Source: Lepidonotus clava (Eukaryota; Annelida; Polychaeta; Phyllodocida; Polynoidae). From it: a stretch of DNA of 64,000 nucleotides. The position numbers were made by a program, and so were the translations under genes. Below are positions 1-11,911 of the stretch, in pieces. Within the stretch, counting starts at the first letter, position 1. Every line of letters begins with the position of its first letter. The stretch lies in the NCBI GenBank assembly GCA_936440205.1, contig OW387133.1, positions 64,914,374-64,978,373 of the forward strand, written 5' to 3'. Below the pieces are notes generated by a model. It saw nothing but the letters and a program-made list of their open reading frames with translations. It ran no database searches and was not told the DNA's origin.

Positions 1-239
1 TATGTGACTTATGTACTATTGATTTTAGATGAAAGAGACATCACATGCAAAAAGTTGCAGTCTACACAAATCAGATTTTCTGGTAAAAGGGAATGGAATG
101 GCATAGGTCACCACTATGTACACCTCTAAAGAATGAAAACTAGTGTATCATCAAGTCTTAGGGACATGACCCTGAAAGAGTATTGCTATGACATTTCATA
201 TTCCCAACAGAATAGCACTTGAGAAGGTGTGGAATTTTA

Positions 240-1860
240 ATTTATCTGTAGTTTTTATCATTTGATGTCAGTTTGAATGACCTTAACTTGACCATTGTCA
301 AAGTTGTCTTTTGTCCAGAAACACTTCATAAAGCACTACTTGGAACATAGATTTTTAATATATATCTTAAAAAATGAAATTTTCCATAAATCATGCTATT
401 CTAAAAGGATGGAATTTGAGGTAAGCAAACAGAATAGTGTGGGTAATAGTTGTGTACACCTTTACAGAGAGATAATTAAGATATTTTCTTCTGTTGAAAA
501 GACCCTTCAAGGCTACCAACACAGGTTTGGGTACAATCTTTCATATTCTACAGAGTAGGACACATTGAAAGAAGTGATTTCAACTTTTTGACAATTTTCA
601 TTGTTTTGCATAAATCTATATAAAAGTGACCTTGACCTCGCCCAAGTTGTTTTTTTTATCTAGAGACATCTCATATGATAGTGCTTGGAAAGGTTTTCTT
701 ATCAAATAAATGAGATATCACATAAAAAGTGTAATTTTGAAAGGAGGAAATTTCAGGACAGTAAGCAAAATAGATAGGGTAACAGGGAGACAACTGGCAT
801 ATTCTTCTACCCAAATTCTTACCATATTTGACATTCAACATCAATTTAGATGACCTTGGCCAAGGTCAAGGTCATCTAAATTGATGTTTTGATTGTCTTT
901 TATCTAGAAACATCTCATAATTATAGTACTACTTGGAACTCTGATATTAAATGATTATCTTATCAAATAAATGAGATATCACATAAAATGTGTTATTCTG
1001 AAAGGATGAAATTTCAGGACAGTAAGCAAAATAGTTAGGGGAATGGTTGTGCACACATCTACAGGGAGACAACTGGCATATTCTTCTACCCAAAGGACCC
1101 CTCTAGGGCACCAAAAGCGGTTTGGGTATAAACCTCCATATTCTATAGGGTGGGACACTTTGAAAGAAGTTTAATTTCATTTTTTTGACCATTTTTGACA
1201 TTCAACATCAATTTAGATGACCTTGACCTTGGCCAAGGTCAGAATTGTCTTTTATCTAGAAACATCTCCTATAGTACTACTTGGAATTCTGATATTAAAA
1301 GGTTATATTATCAAATAAATGAGATATCACATAGAATGTGTTATTCTGACAGGATGAGATTTCAGGAGGTCAGTAAGCAAAATCGCGTGGGTAATGGTTG
1401 CGCACACCTCTACAGGGAGACAACTGGCATATTCTTCTACCCAAAGGACCCCTCTAGGGCACCAAAAGAGGTTTGGGTATAAACTTTCATATTCTAAAGG
1501 GTGGGACACTTTGAAAGAAGTTTCATTTCATTTCTTTGACCATTTTTGATATTCGACCTCAATTTAGATGACCTTGACCTTGGCCAAGGTCAATGTTGTC
1601 TTTTGTGCAGATGCACCTAATACTTGGTTCCTTGTATACCAGATATAAAGTGCCAAACTCAAAAATTGAGTGAGATATTTTATATACAGTACATTTCTGA
1701 AGGGGTTCAAATTTAATGAGGGTTGCCATACAAAATGGCAGTTGTCATGGTTACGCACACCTCTACAGGGTGACAACCGGCATATTTTTATTGCCAAAGG
1801 ACCCCTCTAGGACCCCAAAAGGGTTTTAGGTTTAAACTTTTCATGGCATCCAGAAGCTCC
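240..1860. repeat. Tandem array of about five diverged ~355 bp repeats
   Basis: Successive copies begin near 262, 600 (short), 836, 1196 and 1549. Each carries the same words in order: a TGACCTTGACCTTGGCCAAGGTC core, 'TCTTTTATCTAGAAACATCTC', 'AAATGAGATATCACATA', 'GGAGACAACTGGCATATTCT' and 'CCAAAGGACCCCTCTAGGGC'. Copies three and four are the most alike, while the first is the most diverged. The short reading frames seen here lie in repeat sequence and resemble one another only because the repeats do, so no gene is called. Bases 1-239 show nothing recognisable. Confidence 0.85.
837..888. repeat. Near-perfect 22 bp-arm inverted repeat with palindromic centre
   Basis: The arm AACATCAATTTAGATGACCTTG (837-858) is matched by its reverse complement at 867-888. 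The 8 bp between them extends an inner palindrome ACCTTGGCCAAGGT (853-866). It sits at the junction between two copies of the tandem repeat, so it probably arose by inverted duplication of the repeat start. Confidence 0.85.
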
Positions 1861-2217
1861 AATTTCATACCTTGGACCCCAGACTACACCATCTTCTGTA
1901 TTTCAACACTGGTGATGATTCATCTTTACAAACAGGGATGAGTGGATGTGTGGTGAGCTCTACAGAGCACCACTGGTAGTATTTTAGTGAAATTGGATGA
2001 ACATTCTGACTCCCAGCCCCATTGGCCATGTGACTTTCCGAGTAGAAAGTACAGCTGCTCAGTCAACTCTACAGAGTTGCAAGTCCCCTACATTGAGTGA
2101 CAAGTCTCCTACAGTGTGTGAGAAGTCCCCTACAGTGTGTGACAAAATTCTGCATCGCGTGACATATTTCTACAAATCTGTTCTACATACTAAAGGTGGT
2201 TTACACTACATTTCAAA
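1861..2217. repeat. Non-coding leader with a ~22 bp short tandem repeat
   Basis: No gene is seen. Between about 2080 and 2150 a unit like 'AAGTCCCCTACAGTGTGTGA' recurs three to four times with changes. The stretch lies directly before the Ty3-like fossil and may be its untranslated leader. No long terminal repeat could be recognised in it. Confidence 0.4.
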
Positions 2218-5200
2218 ATGGCTGCTGCTATGAATGGCATAAAGCCTCCACCTAAATTTCTACAAAAGCCAGGTTCCCCACCTATTCCCTGGAACGAATG
2301 GTACCCTTTATTCGAGACATTCTGTGACGCCATAGACTTTGACGGCTTCTCCGTTAAGAAGCGTAAGGGCATTCTTCTGAACTGTTTAGGCACCGAAGGA
2401 CAAAAGCGGTATTTCAAATTGCCCGATGTCACCTATCCACAGGGTGCAACAGATTACACCAAAGCACTTCTCAAGCTAGAGAAAGAGTTCAAGCCAGCTA
2501 AAAACAAAAGGGCTGAGCGTTACGTGTTCCGAAAACGTGCACAACTACAGGGCGAGAGCATAAGCATAAGCGATTACATAGCTGCTCTTCGCGAACTTGC
2601 TACAAACTGTGATTTTGGTAACTTCTTAGATGATGCCCTGTGCGACCAGCTTATCAAAAAGCTGTACAATCCAAAGATTCGCGAAAGACTCTTAGCTGAA
2701 GAAAATCTGAACTTCACTAAAGCCGTTGCTACAACAATTAGGTTAGAAAGTGCGATCAAAGATGCAAAATCGATGCGCGATTCGGCGAGTGCGAACGGTA
2801 GCACCGATCACGGATCAGTCAATGCCGTGAAAAAGAAAGGATATAGACTGCAGTACAAAAAGCCTACAGGCGATTCTCAAAAAAGTAAGCACGATGCAAA
2901 CAATGACAATTTCTGCTACCGATGCAGTTTACAGAAGCATAAGGCGAATTACAAAAAGTGTCCTGCGCTCGGAAAAACTTGTCGCAAGTGTAACAAAAAG
3001 GACCATTTCGCAAAGGTCTGTTTTGCTAATGACCAAGCGAAAGTACATCAGCTCGAAGAGACTGAATCAGATTCTGAAGACTATGTGCTTAGCGTAGATT
3101 CTACTACAAAACATGACAAACCGTGTCAGTGTCTGCGTTGCTACGCTACGATCCAAGGTATGCCAATTAAGATGTTAGTCGATTCTGGATCCCCGTACAC
3201 TATTATTCCGCAAGCATTATACGATAGCCTTTTCTCAGGCTGTGAACTTTACAAAAGTGACATTTCTCCGGGTGGTTACGGTGGTTCACCCATAGCCATA
3301 CAGGGCTATTTCAAAGCTACACTACAGTACAAAGACCATACCGATACGGACAAAGTCTACGTCTCAAAGAAAGGCGCGACTATTCTCGGATGGTCTTCAC
3401 AGTCTAAGCTAAGTATCATTCTAGACCCTTCATGCCGAGACCCTGTATTACAGACAGACTCAAACATCACGGATCAGTATCCCGAAGTATTTGCACATGA
3501 CAGCAAGAAAGTCGCTACACATTTCAAACACAAAATACGATGGAAACCCGATGCCGAGCCCGTACATCACAAAGTACGGAATGTTCCTTTGGCAGTGCGA
3601 CCTGCTGTTGCCGAGGAATTACGACGTCTACAAGACGAAGGCTTTATAGAGCCAATCGAGGCATCAGAGTGGGTATCGCCGATCGTTTTTGCCCATAAGG
3701 CAGATGGCCGCGTACGAATATGTGTCGATCTTCGTGACGTTAATTCGAAAATTGTCGTTGAGCGTTACCCCATGCCGAACATACATGAAATGTTATCTAC
3801 ACTAGAGAATGCAAAGGTCTTCACTACTATTGACCTGAGTTCGGCTTATCACCAGATTCCACTGACTGAGGAGTCAAAGGATATAACTGCTTTCATAACT
3901 ACAGAAGGACTATTCCGTTACACACGGATACCCTTTGGTCTTGCGTCCGCATCCTCTGTATTTCAACGCATGATGCATAAGATTTTCAAGGATGTGAAAG
4001 GCGTGTCGTACTTTCAAGACGATATACTTATCCACGCCAAAGACCAGGAAGAGCATGATAGACTGCTCCATACAGTGCTCAAGAGGCTCAAGGAGAATGG
4101 ACTGACTGTCCAGCGGGACAAGTGCAAATTCAATCAAACATTAGTCGACTACCTGGGTCATACAGTAACCCCTTAAGGGATAAAGCCCAAGGAGAGCATA
4201 GTTACAGCTGTGGTTGACGCACCGGCACCACAGAACAAAGATCAACTCCGATCGTTTCTCGGACTGTGCGAATACATGTCGAAATTCGTTAAAGAGAGGG
4301 GCCAGTGAAATTTCAATTTTGATTATTTTACACTTTATATGTGACAGTTTCTGGGATTTCCAGCCTTATGGAAATATCTATTCATGGCTCTAGAGCCTTT
4401 ATTTAGCTTAGAAATCATGAAAATAAGAAAGATAAGCTAAATGCATGCTATAAATGAAATTTTTCATAGTTTTCATTTCTGGTGAAAAAATTAGGATTTT
4501 TTGGATTTTGTTGCCATGGTAACCGGAATGTTGATAGATTGCCAAACCCTCCGATACTAGAGCTATGCAAATGTTGGTTTCCATGGTAACCATGGAACAA
4601 AATTAAGTTTTCAAAATTTAAAATTCTGAATCAAGGGATTGCTTGGCCATATTCAACAAAAACAGATTCTGAATATCTTAAATAGAAAGGAAATGGCAGT
4701 ACATTTCCTGAAATCATATTTGGGATTTCAATTTTTGGCCTAGATTATATATTAGTTATATCTTTATAAATACCAAAGACTGATTTATTTTAGCATATTT
4801 AGCATATCCGACCTTTGTGTCTTCAAATTAACATAACTTTTTTTCTAATAAGAATATTTACCTAATTTTTTCAGTATTAGATTCTCCGGGACACCCTCTT
4901 AACCCTTTCAGCGCGGGAAGCCACAAAAGTGGCTCTATAGTAAATTCCCATAGAAAGGGCACTTTAAAGAGGAGGAATTAAGCTTTCAGAATCTGAAAGA
5001 ATTTTTCAAAAATTCCTATTAGAACCAGAGATATGGTCATTTGAATATGCTAGCATCGATTCATTAGAAAATTGTAGAAATGCAATTGTCCAACCTTGTA
5101 CTGATATACATAAGGATGATTTTACCCTGTTTTTTCAAGTTAATAGAAATTTTTTAGTTTGGGGAAAATGATATGATTTTCAAAATGTCATAACTTTGGT

Positions 5201-7609
5201 TTCATTCATGATAATCACAAACTGTTTTTTTTGTTCAAACACAATAAACCTTTAGTCCCCCTATTGTTATCTTTGAAACAAATAACATTCTTATTTCAGC
5301 AATTATTGGTTACCATGGAAACCAATAATTGGAACATAACGCAGATATTACCAACATAGACAACTTTCGTGAATTGGCAGCATGCCAACATTTGAAATGT
5401 TTTCATCCAACTTACATAAAAACTAATTGTACCAGAAGAATCTAGAGAAAATTCGAATTTTAAGCATTTTGAAGACTAATTTTCATATTTTGGCCAATAT
5501 CTCTGTAATTATGAACTGTAGAATGACATATTCAGCAGTGAAAGGGTTAATTTAATATTCCAGGCCATAAGACTGCTTTTCGCAGAGGATGTCACATATG
5601 TTAGATGAAATGCTAATTTAGAAGTATGCCTAGTTTCGATGCCATTGATTGACTCCTTCATATGAAAAACATGGTTTATCATACAGAAATCTCTTATTCC
5701 TCTGATCCTAAGGAAAACACAAGTCTGTGTGTGACATCACACAAAATGACAGTTATATTCAAATTTCAAATTTCTAAATTCCATAAAAACTATATTTTTT
5801 CACATTTTCTTTTATAAATTATTTAATTTTGTGTTTATAATCTCTTTTGGACTTATAAAGAACTTATTGCATTGTTTTCACTTTTATAATTTTTCAACTG
5901 TTCTGCTTATGACGTCACACACAGAAAGATGCACTGTGCAAGGTGCCCCAGGTGCAGGGAGGAGCCACACAGTGAAATTTGTAAAAACTTATATAAAAAA
6001 GAAAGTATTATGAATACAGCTATAAAAATTGGTATGAAGACTCCCTAGACAGTAAGGATCACGACAATGTATTGTTTTACTGTCACTGGCCCCTCCCTTT
6101 AAGAACTTTGCAAGCAAAGCTGCACCCTTGCGCGCTCTCATGAAAGAGAAAGAGAACTTCCAGTGGGAAGGCGGTCAGCAAAAAGTGTTTGACAGTATTG
6201 AATCTGATATCGCGAAACGTCCGACCCTAAGCGCGTTTAATTCTTCTATAGACATAGAAACTATTCTTACGACAGATGCGAGCCAATACGGCTTGGGAGC
6301 TGTGCTCTCACAAGTTTCTAACGGTAACGAACAACCGATTATCTTTATATCGCGTACGCTCTCGGACGCTGAGAAAAAACTACTCCGTTATCGAAAAAGA
6401 AATGCTCGCGGTACACTGGGCTACCCAGTGTTTACGTACTTTCTTATGGGGCAGGCGATTCGTGGTCAGGACCGACCATAAGCCCCTTACCAGTATCTTG
6501 ACCACAAAAGTCTTTGCAAGTGATCGTACCAGCCAAAGGATTAGTAAGTGGTCGACTCTTTTATTAGAGTATAATTTTGCCATACAATACATTCCCGGCG
6601 TAAACAACACCGCAGCCGACTGCATGTCGCGGTTGCCCCTACAACGTGTACCCGAGGACGGGTACACTGAGGACGACGAGTGCATCACCGAGGTATCGGC
6701 ACTTACAAACGGTGCCATTTCTACCTATCAATTTTTACAAGCTATGCAGGAGGACGAAACCCTGCAGATGGCCCATACTTTTATGAATACTCAGTGGCCA
6801 TTACGTAAATCCCTACAAGGTGATCTACAAGGTTTATACGACGTAAACAACGAACTATCCATCAAGAACGGACTTCTTTACCGTAGTGATCAGTTAGTCG
6901 TACCCGAGTCTCTTCGTTCTAGTATCCTGAATATTGCCCATAAAGGACATTTCGGCATGACTCTGGTTAAATGACGGCTGAGACAGCACTACTGGTGGCC
7001 CGGACTCGACAGGCAAGTCGAACACCTAGTCCGCGAGTGCCACGTTTGTGTGTCTAGTGACAAACCCTACAGGACTTATCAAGCTCCACTGACTCCAACT
7101 CCGCCACCCGAAGGACTGTGGCAGAAAGTTGCGATGGACATCATGGGTCCATTCAAGACTATGAACGGTAAATACGCCATCGTTCTGGTCGACTACTTCT
7201 CCAAGTGGTGCGAGGTTGAGTTCATAACTGACATCACTACGTGCCATGTCATCAAATTCCTCCGCAAAGTGTTTGTGCGTGAGGGATTCCCTGACCAGAT
7301 TGTGACGGACAACGGTGTGCAATTCACGTCGAACCAAATCAAGGACTTCGCCTATGTTGGAGTATATCCCACCGACGTACCCTATGTATGCACGGTCATA
7401 CCCTCGGGATCCTCATTTTGAGGGAGTCACCACTTCGCCGGGGTACTAATTTTGACCATTCTAGTCACCACTTTCAATTCCAGTCTAAACAAACCCGGAG
7501 GGGGGTGGGTCGAGGGACCCTCGGCCCGAGCCCCTTCCACAAACATTCCTGGATTACCCTCTATAAACACGTTGACTAGTGAGGAGTTCCTGACCTAAAG
7601 TTCTAGGAG
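2218..7609 (+). mobile_element. Ty3/mdg4-type (probably Mag-lineage) LTR-retrotransposon fossil
   Basis: The parts appear in gag-pol order. A gag-like region covers about 2218-2900. Two cysteine-histidine zinc knuckles follow at about 2905-3030, the second of C-X2-C-X4-H-X4-C form. An aspartic protease signature LVDSGSP lies near 3175. The reverse transcriptase covers about 3500-4290 and has the YFQDD box near 4010. RNase H covers about 6120-6640, with an integrase zinc-binding region and core at about 6900-7350. The single gag-pol layout with paired knuckles points to the Mag lineage. The copy is broken, with roughly four or five coding breaks plus a 1.8 kb DNA-element insertion between reverse transcriptase and RNase H, and its 3' part is lost. 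No LTRs are recognisable at either end, so age cannot be read from them. The good domain conservation suggests a moderately young fossil. Confidence 0.9.
4293..6098. mobile_element. 1.8 kb non-autonomous DNA transposon with TTAA target duplication
   Basis: The element sits inside the Ty3-like fossil. TTAA occurs at both edges (4289-4292 and 6099-6102). Directly inside are terminal inverted repeats AGAGAGGGGCCAGTGA (left) and AGGGAGGGGCCAGTGA (right, reverse complement), matching at 15 of 16 positions. The interior is AT-rich and has no transposase-like reading frame. TTAA target duplication is typical of piggyBac and also of Kolobok, but the terminal sequence does not let me choose. It is younger than the retrotransposon it interrupts. 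Confidence 0.85.
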
Positions 7610-7613
7610 ATGA

Positions 7614-9079
7614 GGGGGAATTTGGATAATTTCACGCACCTATTGCGTGAAATTAGACTTGTAGATACAGTCATCAGCAATTACTTTAACAAGGTATTTT
7701 CATGAATGAATGGCGAAAATAGCTAATCAAGGTGGATATAGGTATGGTGCATTCTCAAAATGATTATAAGGTATAGAATACAGCTTTTGTAATTGGTTAT
7801 TGTTTTTCTTGCTCAGTTTTGCTGTAGTCAATGTAATACCTTGGCAATTTTAGCTATCTTTATATATGTGCGTGAAATAAGGACATGTAATAAGTCTAAT
7901 TTCATGCACCTGTTGTAATTTCACGCACTATACATTTCTACGAGGAAAAATTAAGATATTACACATATACCTAATTAAATGTTGACTCAAGGGATGCTCA
8001 CAATTTTTTCAGGGAATATTCTTTGGCACTATACCTCAGCTTTTCTATATTTTACACTATACATTTCTCCTTTATTCCAAAATAATAGAGAAAATATATA
8101 ATATTTTGGCTACTATAAAATACCAATTAATCAAAGAGACTTTGCATGACAATATATGAACAACTTTTGCATAATATGTCGTATTGAATACTTATAGAAT
8201 GATAATACATAAGCATTTAACATTATAATGGGTCTAGACCCCTAAATTCGACAGGGGGACATGGCCATTTCTTAAATTCGACAGGGCGACATGGCTGTTT
8301 CTTAAATTCGACAGGGGACATGGCCATTTAGGGACAAGTGACAGCACCCTTTTCTTAAATTCGACAGGGGACAGGAGGTATAAAACGATAGTGACAGGGG
8401 ACAGGGCCATTTCTTAAATTCGACAGGGGACATGGGTCTAGATCTAGATTTAGGGACATGCGACATGGCCATTTTTTAAATTCAACACGGGACATGGGAC
8501 CCCCCCATCTACACCCCCATTATAGGAATAGGTCTTAAAAATAAATTAATATTAACCTACATGTAGAAATTATTAATTTTATTTTTAGTCTAATTTCACG
8601 CACCTTAGTACATAAGTATAGGCTTTAGATGCGTGAAATTAGACATTATAGGCTGCGTGAATTTAGGCCTAACACATTATCATGTTGATCTACAAATTTT
8701 AACATAATAAAATGTCTGCACACCCTTGAAATTTTAGATTAATTTCCAAAAATTCTTTCGGATTATGTATCACAAATAGAAAACAATACTTTTCTAATTT
8801 AATATATTGCAATTTCAATACCGGTATAAGAGAAATGTCTATTTAGATCTATAAAGGATAGTCTAAAATTGTGGGAAAAACGCAATATATTTGTAATTTC
8901 ATGCCTGAAAATGTCTTTGATCAGATACATTATAAGTCATAATTGGCAGTGAATAATTGGCCATGCTGCACATAATGTCAAATAAATTCTTGTAATATCA
9001 TGACCCATGAAGTGTACAAGCCTAAAACAAATGTAGTGCGTGAAATTAGACACATGCGTGAAATTACCTTAATTCCCCC
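7614..9079. mobile_element. 1.47 kb inverted-repeat DNA element with GCGTGAAATTA subterminal motifs
   Basis: The left end GGGGGAATTTGGATAATTTC and the reverse complement of the right end GGGGGAATTAAGGTAATTTC both continue into ACGCA, giving ~25 bp inverted repeats with three mismatches. The word GCGTGAAATTA or its complement is repeated near both ends and near 7870-7930 and 8585-8645, as expected for transposase-binding subterminal repeats. No coding potential is seen. A clear target duplication was not found. A smaller MITE (8229-8517) is inserted within it. Confidence 0.75.
8229..8517 (-). mobile_element. MITE with minisatellite interior, copy 1 (inverted)
   Basis: The interior is built from a ~30 bp unit like 'TTAAATTCGACAGGGGACAT' repeated about seven times with changes. 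Flanking CATTATAA (8221-8228) and CATTATAG (8518-8525) look like an 8 bp target duplication with one change. The right edge CATCTACACCCCC is the reverse complement of the left edge of the second copy at 9430, so the two copies lie in opposite orientation. An 8 bp duplication would fit a hAT-type mobiliser, though this is only inference. Confidence 0.7.
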
Positions 9080-9429
9080 TAGGCCTAGGCTATGCTCTGT
9101 GTCTTGCATGTGTAGTCTATTGTATTGCGCACCTGTCACTCAACACTGCTCAAAGGCTATACGGATTAAACGGATTAGCGGTATCCTCGGCATTTTCGAC
9201 GTCGCGTGGTGAAATATTGGGCTCCAGAAGTGACCCTACTTAGCATTGGTGCCTACGGGGAAAAACAGAATTTTCGTAATAATAGGACGGAAAATTGACC
9301 TATTAGGAAAATTTGAAGGCTTGTATGGGGTGCCTGGGATAAATTCAGAACTTTTGTTCATTTACTGTATAAAAATTGGATGAAGATTTAAAAAGTTAGA
9401 GAGAAATAACATGTTTTCTCCCATAGAAG
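9080..9429. repeat. Dispersed repeat R1, copy A (left part)
   Basis: From about 9195 this stretch matches 26890-27125: the shared words include GGCTCCAGAAGTGACCCT, 'AAAAAGTTA', and 'GAAATAACATGTTTTCT' followed by CATAG. The remainder of the copy continues at 9734-9790 after a MITE insertion (TTAAAAGCACCCC...AACCTCCGTT...GATTTCCGCGAAATTTC in copy B). No coding capacity is seen. Its class (SINE, MITE or other) is not clear. Confidence 0.7.
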
Positions 9430-9726
9430 GGGGTGTAGATACTAGATGGGGGGGTCCCATGTCCCGTGTCGAATTTAAAAAACGGCCCTGTCGCCTGTCG
9501 CTATACTAGACTTAAGAGGCCTGTCCCATGTCGAATTTAAGAAATAGCCATCTCCCCTGTCACTATCTTTTTAAGGCTCCTGTCCCATGTCGAATTTAAG
9601 AAAAGGGCTATGTCATTCGTCACTAAATTGCCATGTCGCCTGTCGATTTTAAGAAACAGCCATGTCGCCCTGTCGAATTTAAGAAATGCCCCTGTCGCCC
9701 TGTCGATTTTAAGCATCCACCCCCAT
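9430..9726 (+). mobile_element. MITE with minisatellite interior, copy 2
   Basis: It is flanked by ATAGAAG on both sides (9423-9429 and 9727-9733), a 7 bp target duplication that may be 8 bp with one change. The ends are GGGGTGTAGAT and, on the opposite strand, GGGGTGGATGC. The interior repeats 'CCATGTCGAATTTAAGAAA'-type units about eight times. It interrupts dispersed repeat R1: the uninterrupted R1 copy near 27120-27150 shows the empty site. Confidence 0.8.
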
Positions 9727-9824
9727 ATAGAAGCCAGTGTTAAAAGCACCCCCAACCTCCGTTCGCTATTTCCGCGAAATTTCGGTGCGCGATGCATTAT
9801 TTTAAGACCCGCATACGGCGTATA

Positions 9825-10009
9825 TGTAAGCAAATATCTGTACTTACTTAGGAGTTCTGGTGAGTAATTACCAATTTCCGGCGAGCAATCAAGGATGGGT
9901 CCTGCTTGTTCGACGGGTGGGGTAACTCTGATTATCCAGCAGCCTCCCGGCAGCAGGAGACCGCCGAAGGTCGCCGAGCGGCGATCGGGCCGTCTCGGCG
10001 TCGACAACA
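9825..10009 (-). repeat. 3' LTR of the non-autonomous element
   Basis: 185 bp, nearly identical to 22886-23070. The visible differences are at the CCAGCAG/CCGGCAG and GCCGTCTC/GCCATCTC positions. On the minus strand it follows directly on the purine tract at 10010-10023. Confidence 0.9.
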
Positions 10010-10023
10010 CTCCTCCCCATTCC
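10010..10023 (-). other. Polypurine tract of the LTR element
   Basis: Minus-strand GGAATGGGGAGGAG directly precedes the 3' LTR, the place where plus-strand DNA priming occurs in LTR retrotransposons. Confidence 0.75.
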
Positions 10024-10575
10024 ATTCTTAAGGAGGGCTCACTCCATCAGAAGTGTCATTCCATTTTGAGTAATCATTTCCTTTTGAGTTGGTGGTGGCT
10101 TTAATTGATTTCCTCATAAGAGTTCACTCCGCCAGAAGTGGTGGTCGCCATTTTTAGGAACGCCCCCTCCATCAGGAGAGGCCTGCTGTAGAACTACATC
10201 TTACTAAAACGTCTCATCTACGGATATATGTACAGTTCTATATGTTCTAGGCATCTAGTTGGTACTATATACAAGGGTATAGGTCCTCTTGACCTACAGC
10301 CCGAACAACTTCCGGGTGTTTCTCAAGGAGATCTCCAAGTCCAGGCTGGGTGGGATTCCTCGGAGTTCTCCTACTCGGCCCGTCACCAGGCAGATGGAAG
10401 TCGGCCCGTGCTGGTCGGACTGGATACCTCGCGGGCGGAGGTAGGGGCTGTTTGCCTCCTGAGGGAGCTTGCCCAGCTCCAGGCTCTGCACCACCTGATC
10501 CAGTTCCAGGTGGCGGTTAGCCCTCAAAAGTTTTCCTGAGGTACTGAACATCATCTTAGGGGCCCCTGCACTAGG

Positions 10576-10596
10576 TTTTTTTTTTTTTTTTTTTTT
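10576..10596 (-). other. Poly(A) tail/target run at the LINE 3' end
   Basis: There is a run of 21 T on the + strand. On the minus strand it is a poly(A) preceded by TTCAATAAA, so a poly(A) signal merges into the tail. A matching run of 20 T lies at the other LINE edge (20145-20164). Confidence 0.75.
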
Positions 10597-11911
10597 ATTG
10601 AACTTAGAATCGTCATACAGTCCTTCGGCCACAATGGGCCGGTCTTCCAGGATCTGCCAGCTTTACACATTGCTGGCTTTTTACATATCAGTGAACTGGA
10701 AGAAAATAAGATTAATGCAATATAATAGTAGTATCATATGTGTTCGTGGCTGATAACTATTTCCAATATGGTGTCCCCGTACATGCTAACTGGGATTTGA
10801 AACAGTATAACAGTTAGATTGCACATGCAACAACAGGATATTCAGAAATGAAATCAGTATACATAATACATAACTGTAGCTTTGCTCGTACCATGACTTC
10901 TTCCACAAAAATTACCCTATTGATATAGACTCTGTATATCATTGCTTGTACCATGACTTACTTAATTGCACCTATATCAACAGTATTTTCCTATATCAGC
11001 AAACATGGTGTTACTAGTACTATGACGTATTCTATATATCACTGTCATTATACTTGCCTTTACTTGTACCGTAACTTTATTCAGGTGTCAGCATACAAGT
11101 CATTGTCTATGCTCTGACATAGCGTCACTTGTACTATGACGTATTCCGTATATCACTGTCTGGGTACTTGCCTTTACTTGTACCATGACTTATTCAAGTG
11201 TCAACGTACAAATCGTTGTTTATGCTATGACCTATTTATATCATAGAAGTGCATGCGTTTACGTAAAAAAGGTTATCGGAAGATTATTTACATTACAACA
11301 TGTTGTTTTAATGTTGACTTACTAGCTACTTGGCAGTTGTGGTAGCGGGCAAAGTCATTATTAGTGGAATAGATTTAATTGAAACACCTCAACTTAGAGT
11401 TCCCTGTCCTATTCTCCTACACTTGGCTAACGTACATGCATGCCATGGATTGGATTACACCCTATTTACAAGTTCTAAAGGGTACATTTCATTCATCATA
11501 AGTTGTCAGGCATTTCTAAAATGTACAGTAACAGTAATACTTAATTGAAAGTCACAATACAAACTCTGCTCTAAGAGGGCTAGGTTCAGCTTAAGCGTCA
11601 CGGGATCATTGTACAGTAACAGCAAAATATGAGTGAGGCTCAACCATATTTACCTCTATAGCGCACTAATGACGCTCAACAGTATTTACAATAACGAAGT
11701 GTATCTCCAGGTAAAGTTATTGGCTTGATTGGAGTAACAAAGCATAGCATTGGTGAAAATGTCAGGGAAACCAAGGGCTGAACCCAAACATGAAATATGA
11801 AAGAACAATATAAGGATGAGATAAGAATTATTGATTAATTGATTAAACATGAGAGAGTTATTTGGGAGTTAGTAGATGAGTGGTGTATGGGTGTGGTTCG
11901 ATGAAAAGTTA
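10597..11911 (-). other. LINE 3' untranslated region
   Basis: There is no coding sequence. The stretch holds loosely repeated words such as CTTGTACCATGACTTATT and 'ATGACGTATTCTATATATCAC' spaced through 10880-11200. A ~150 bp block near 11540-11690 ('AGTCACAATACAAACTCTGC', TTGTACAGTAACAG, 'CAACCATATTTACCTCTATAG') recurs at 16190-16440 in the inter-ORF spacer. The end matches a poly(A)-tailed LINE. Confidence 0.7.

Noticed and set aside
9537-10025. Reading frames through the LTRs (also 22841-23161)
   Set aside because: They run across LTR and MITE sequence and resemble each other only because the LTRs are repeated.
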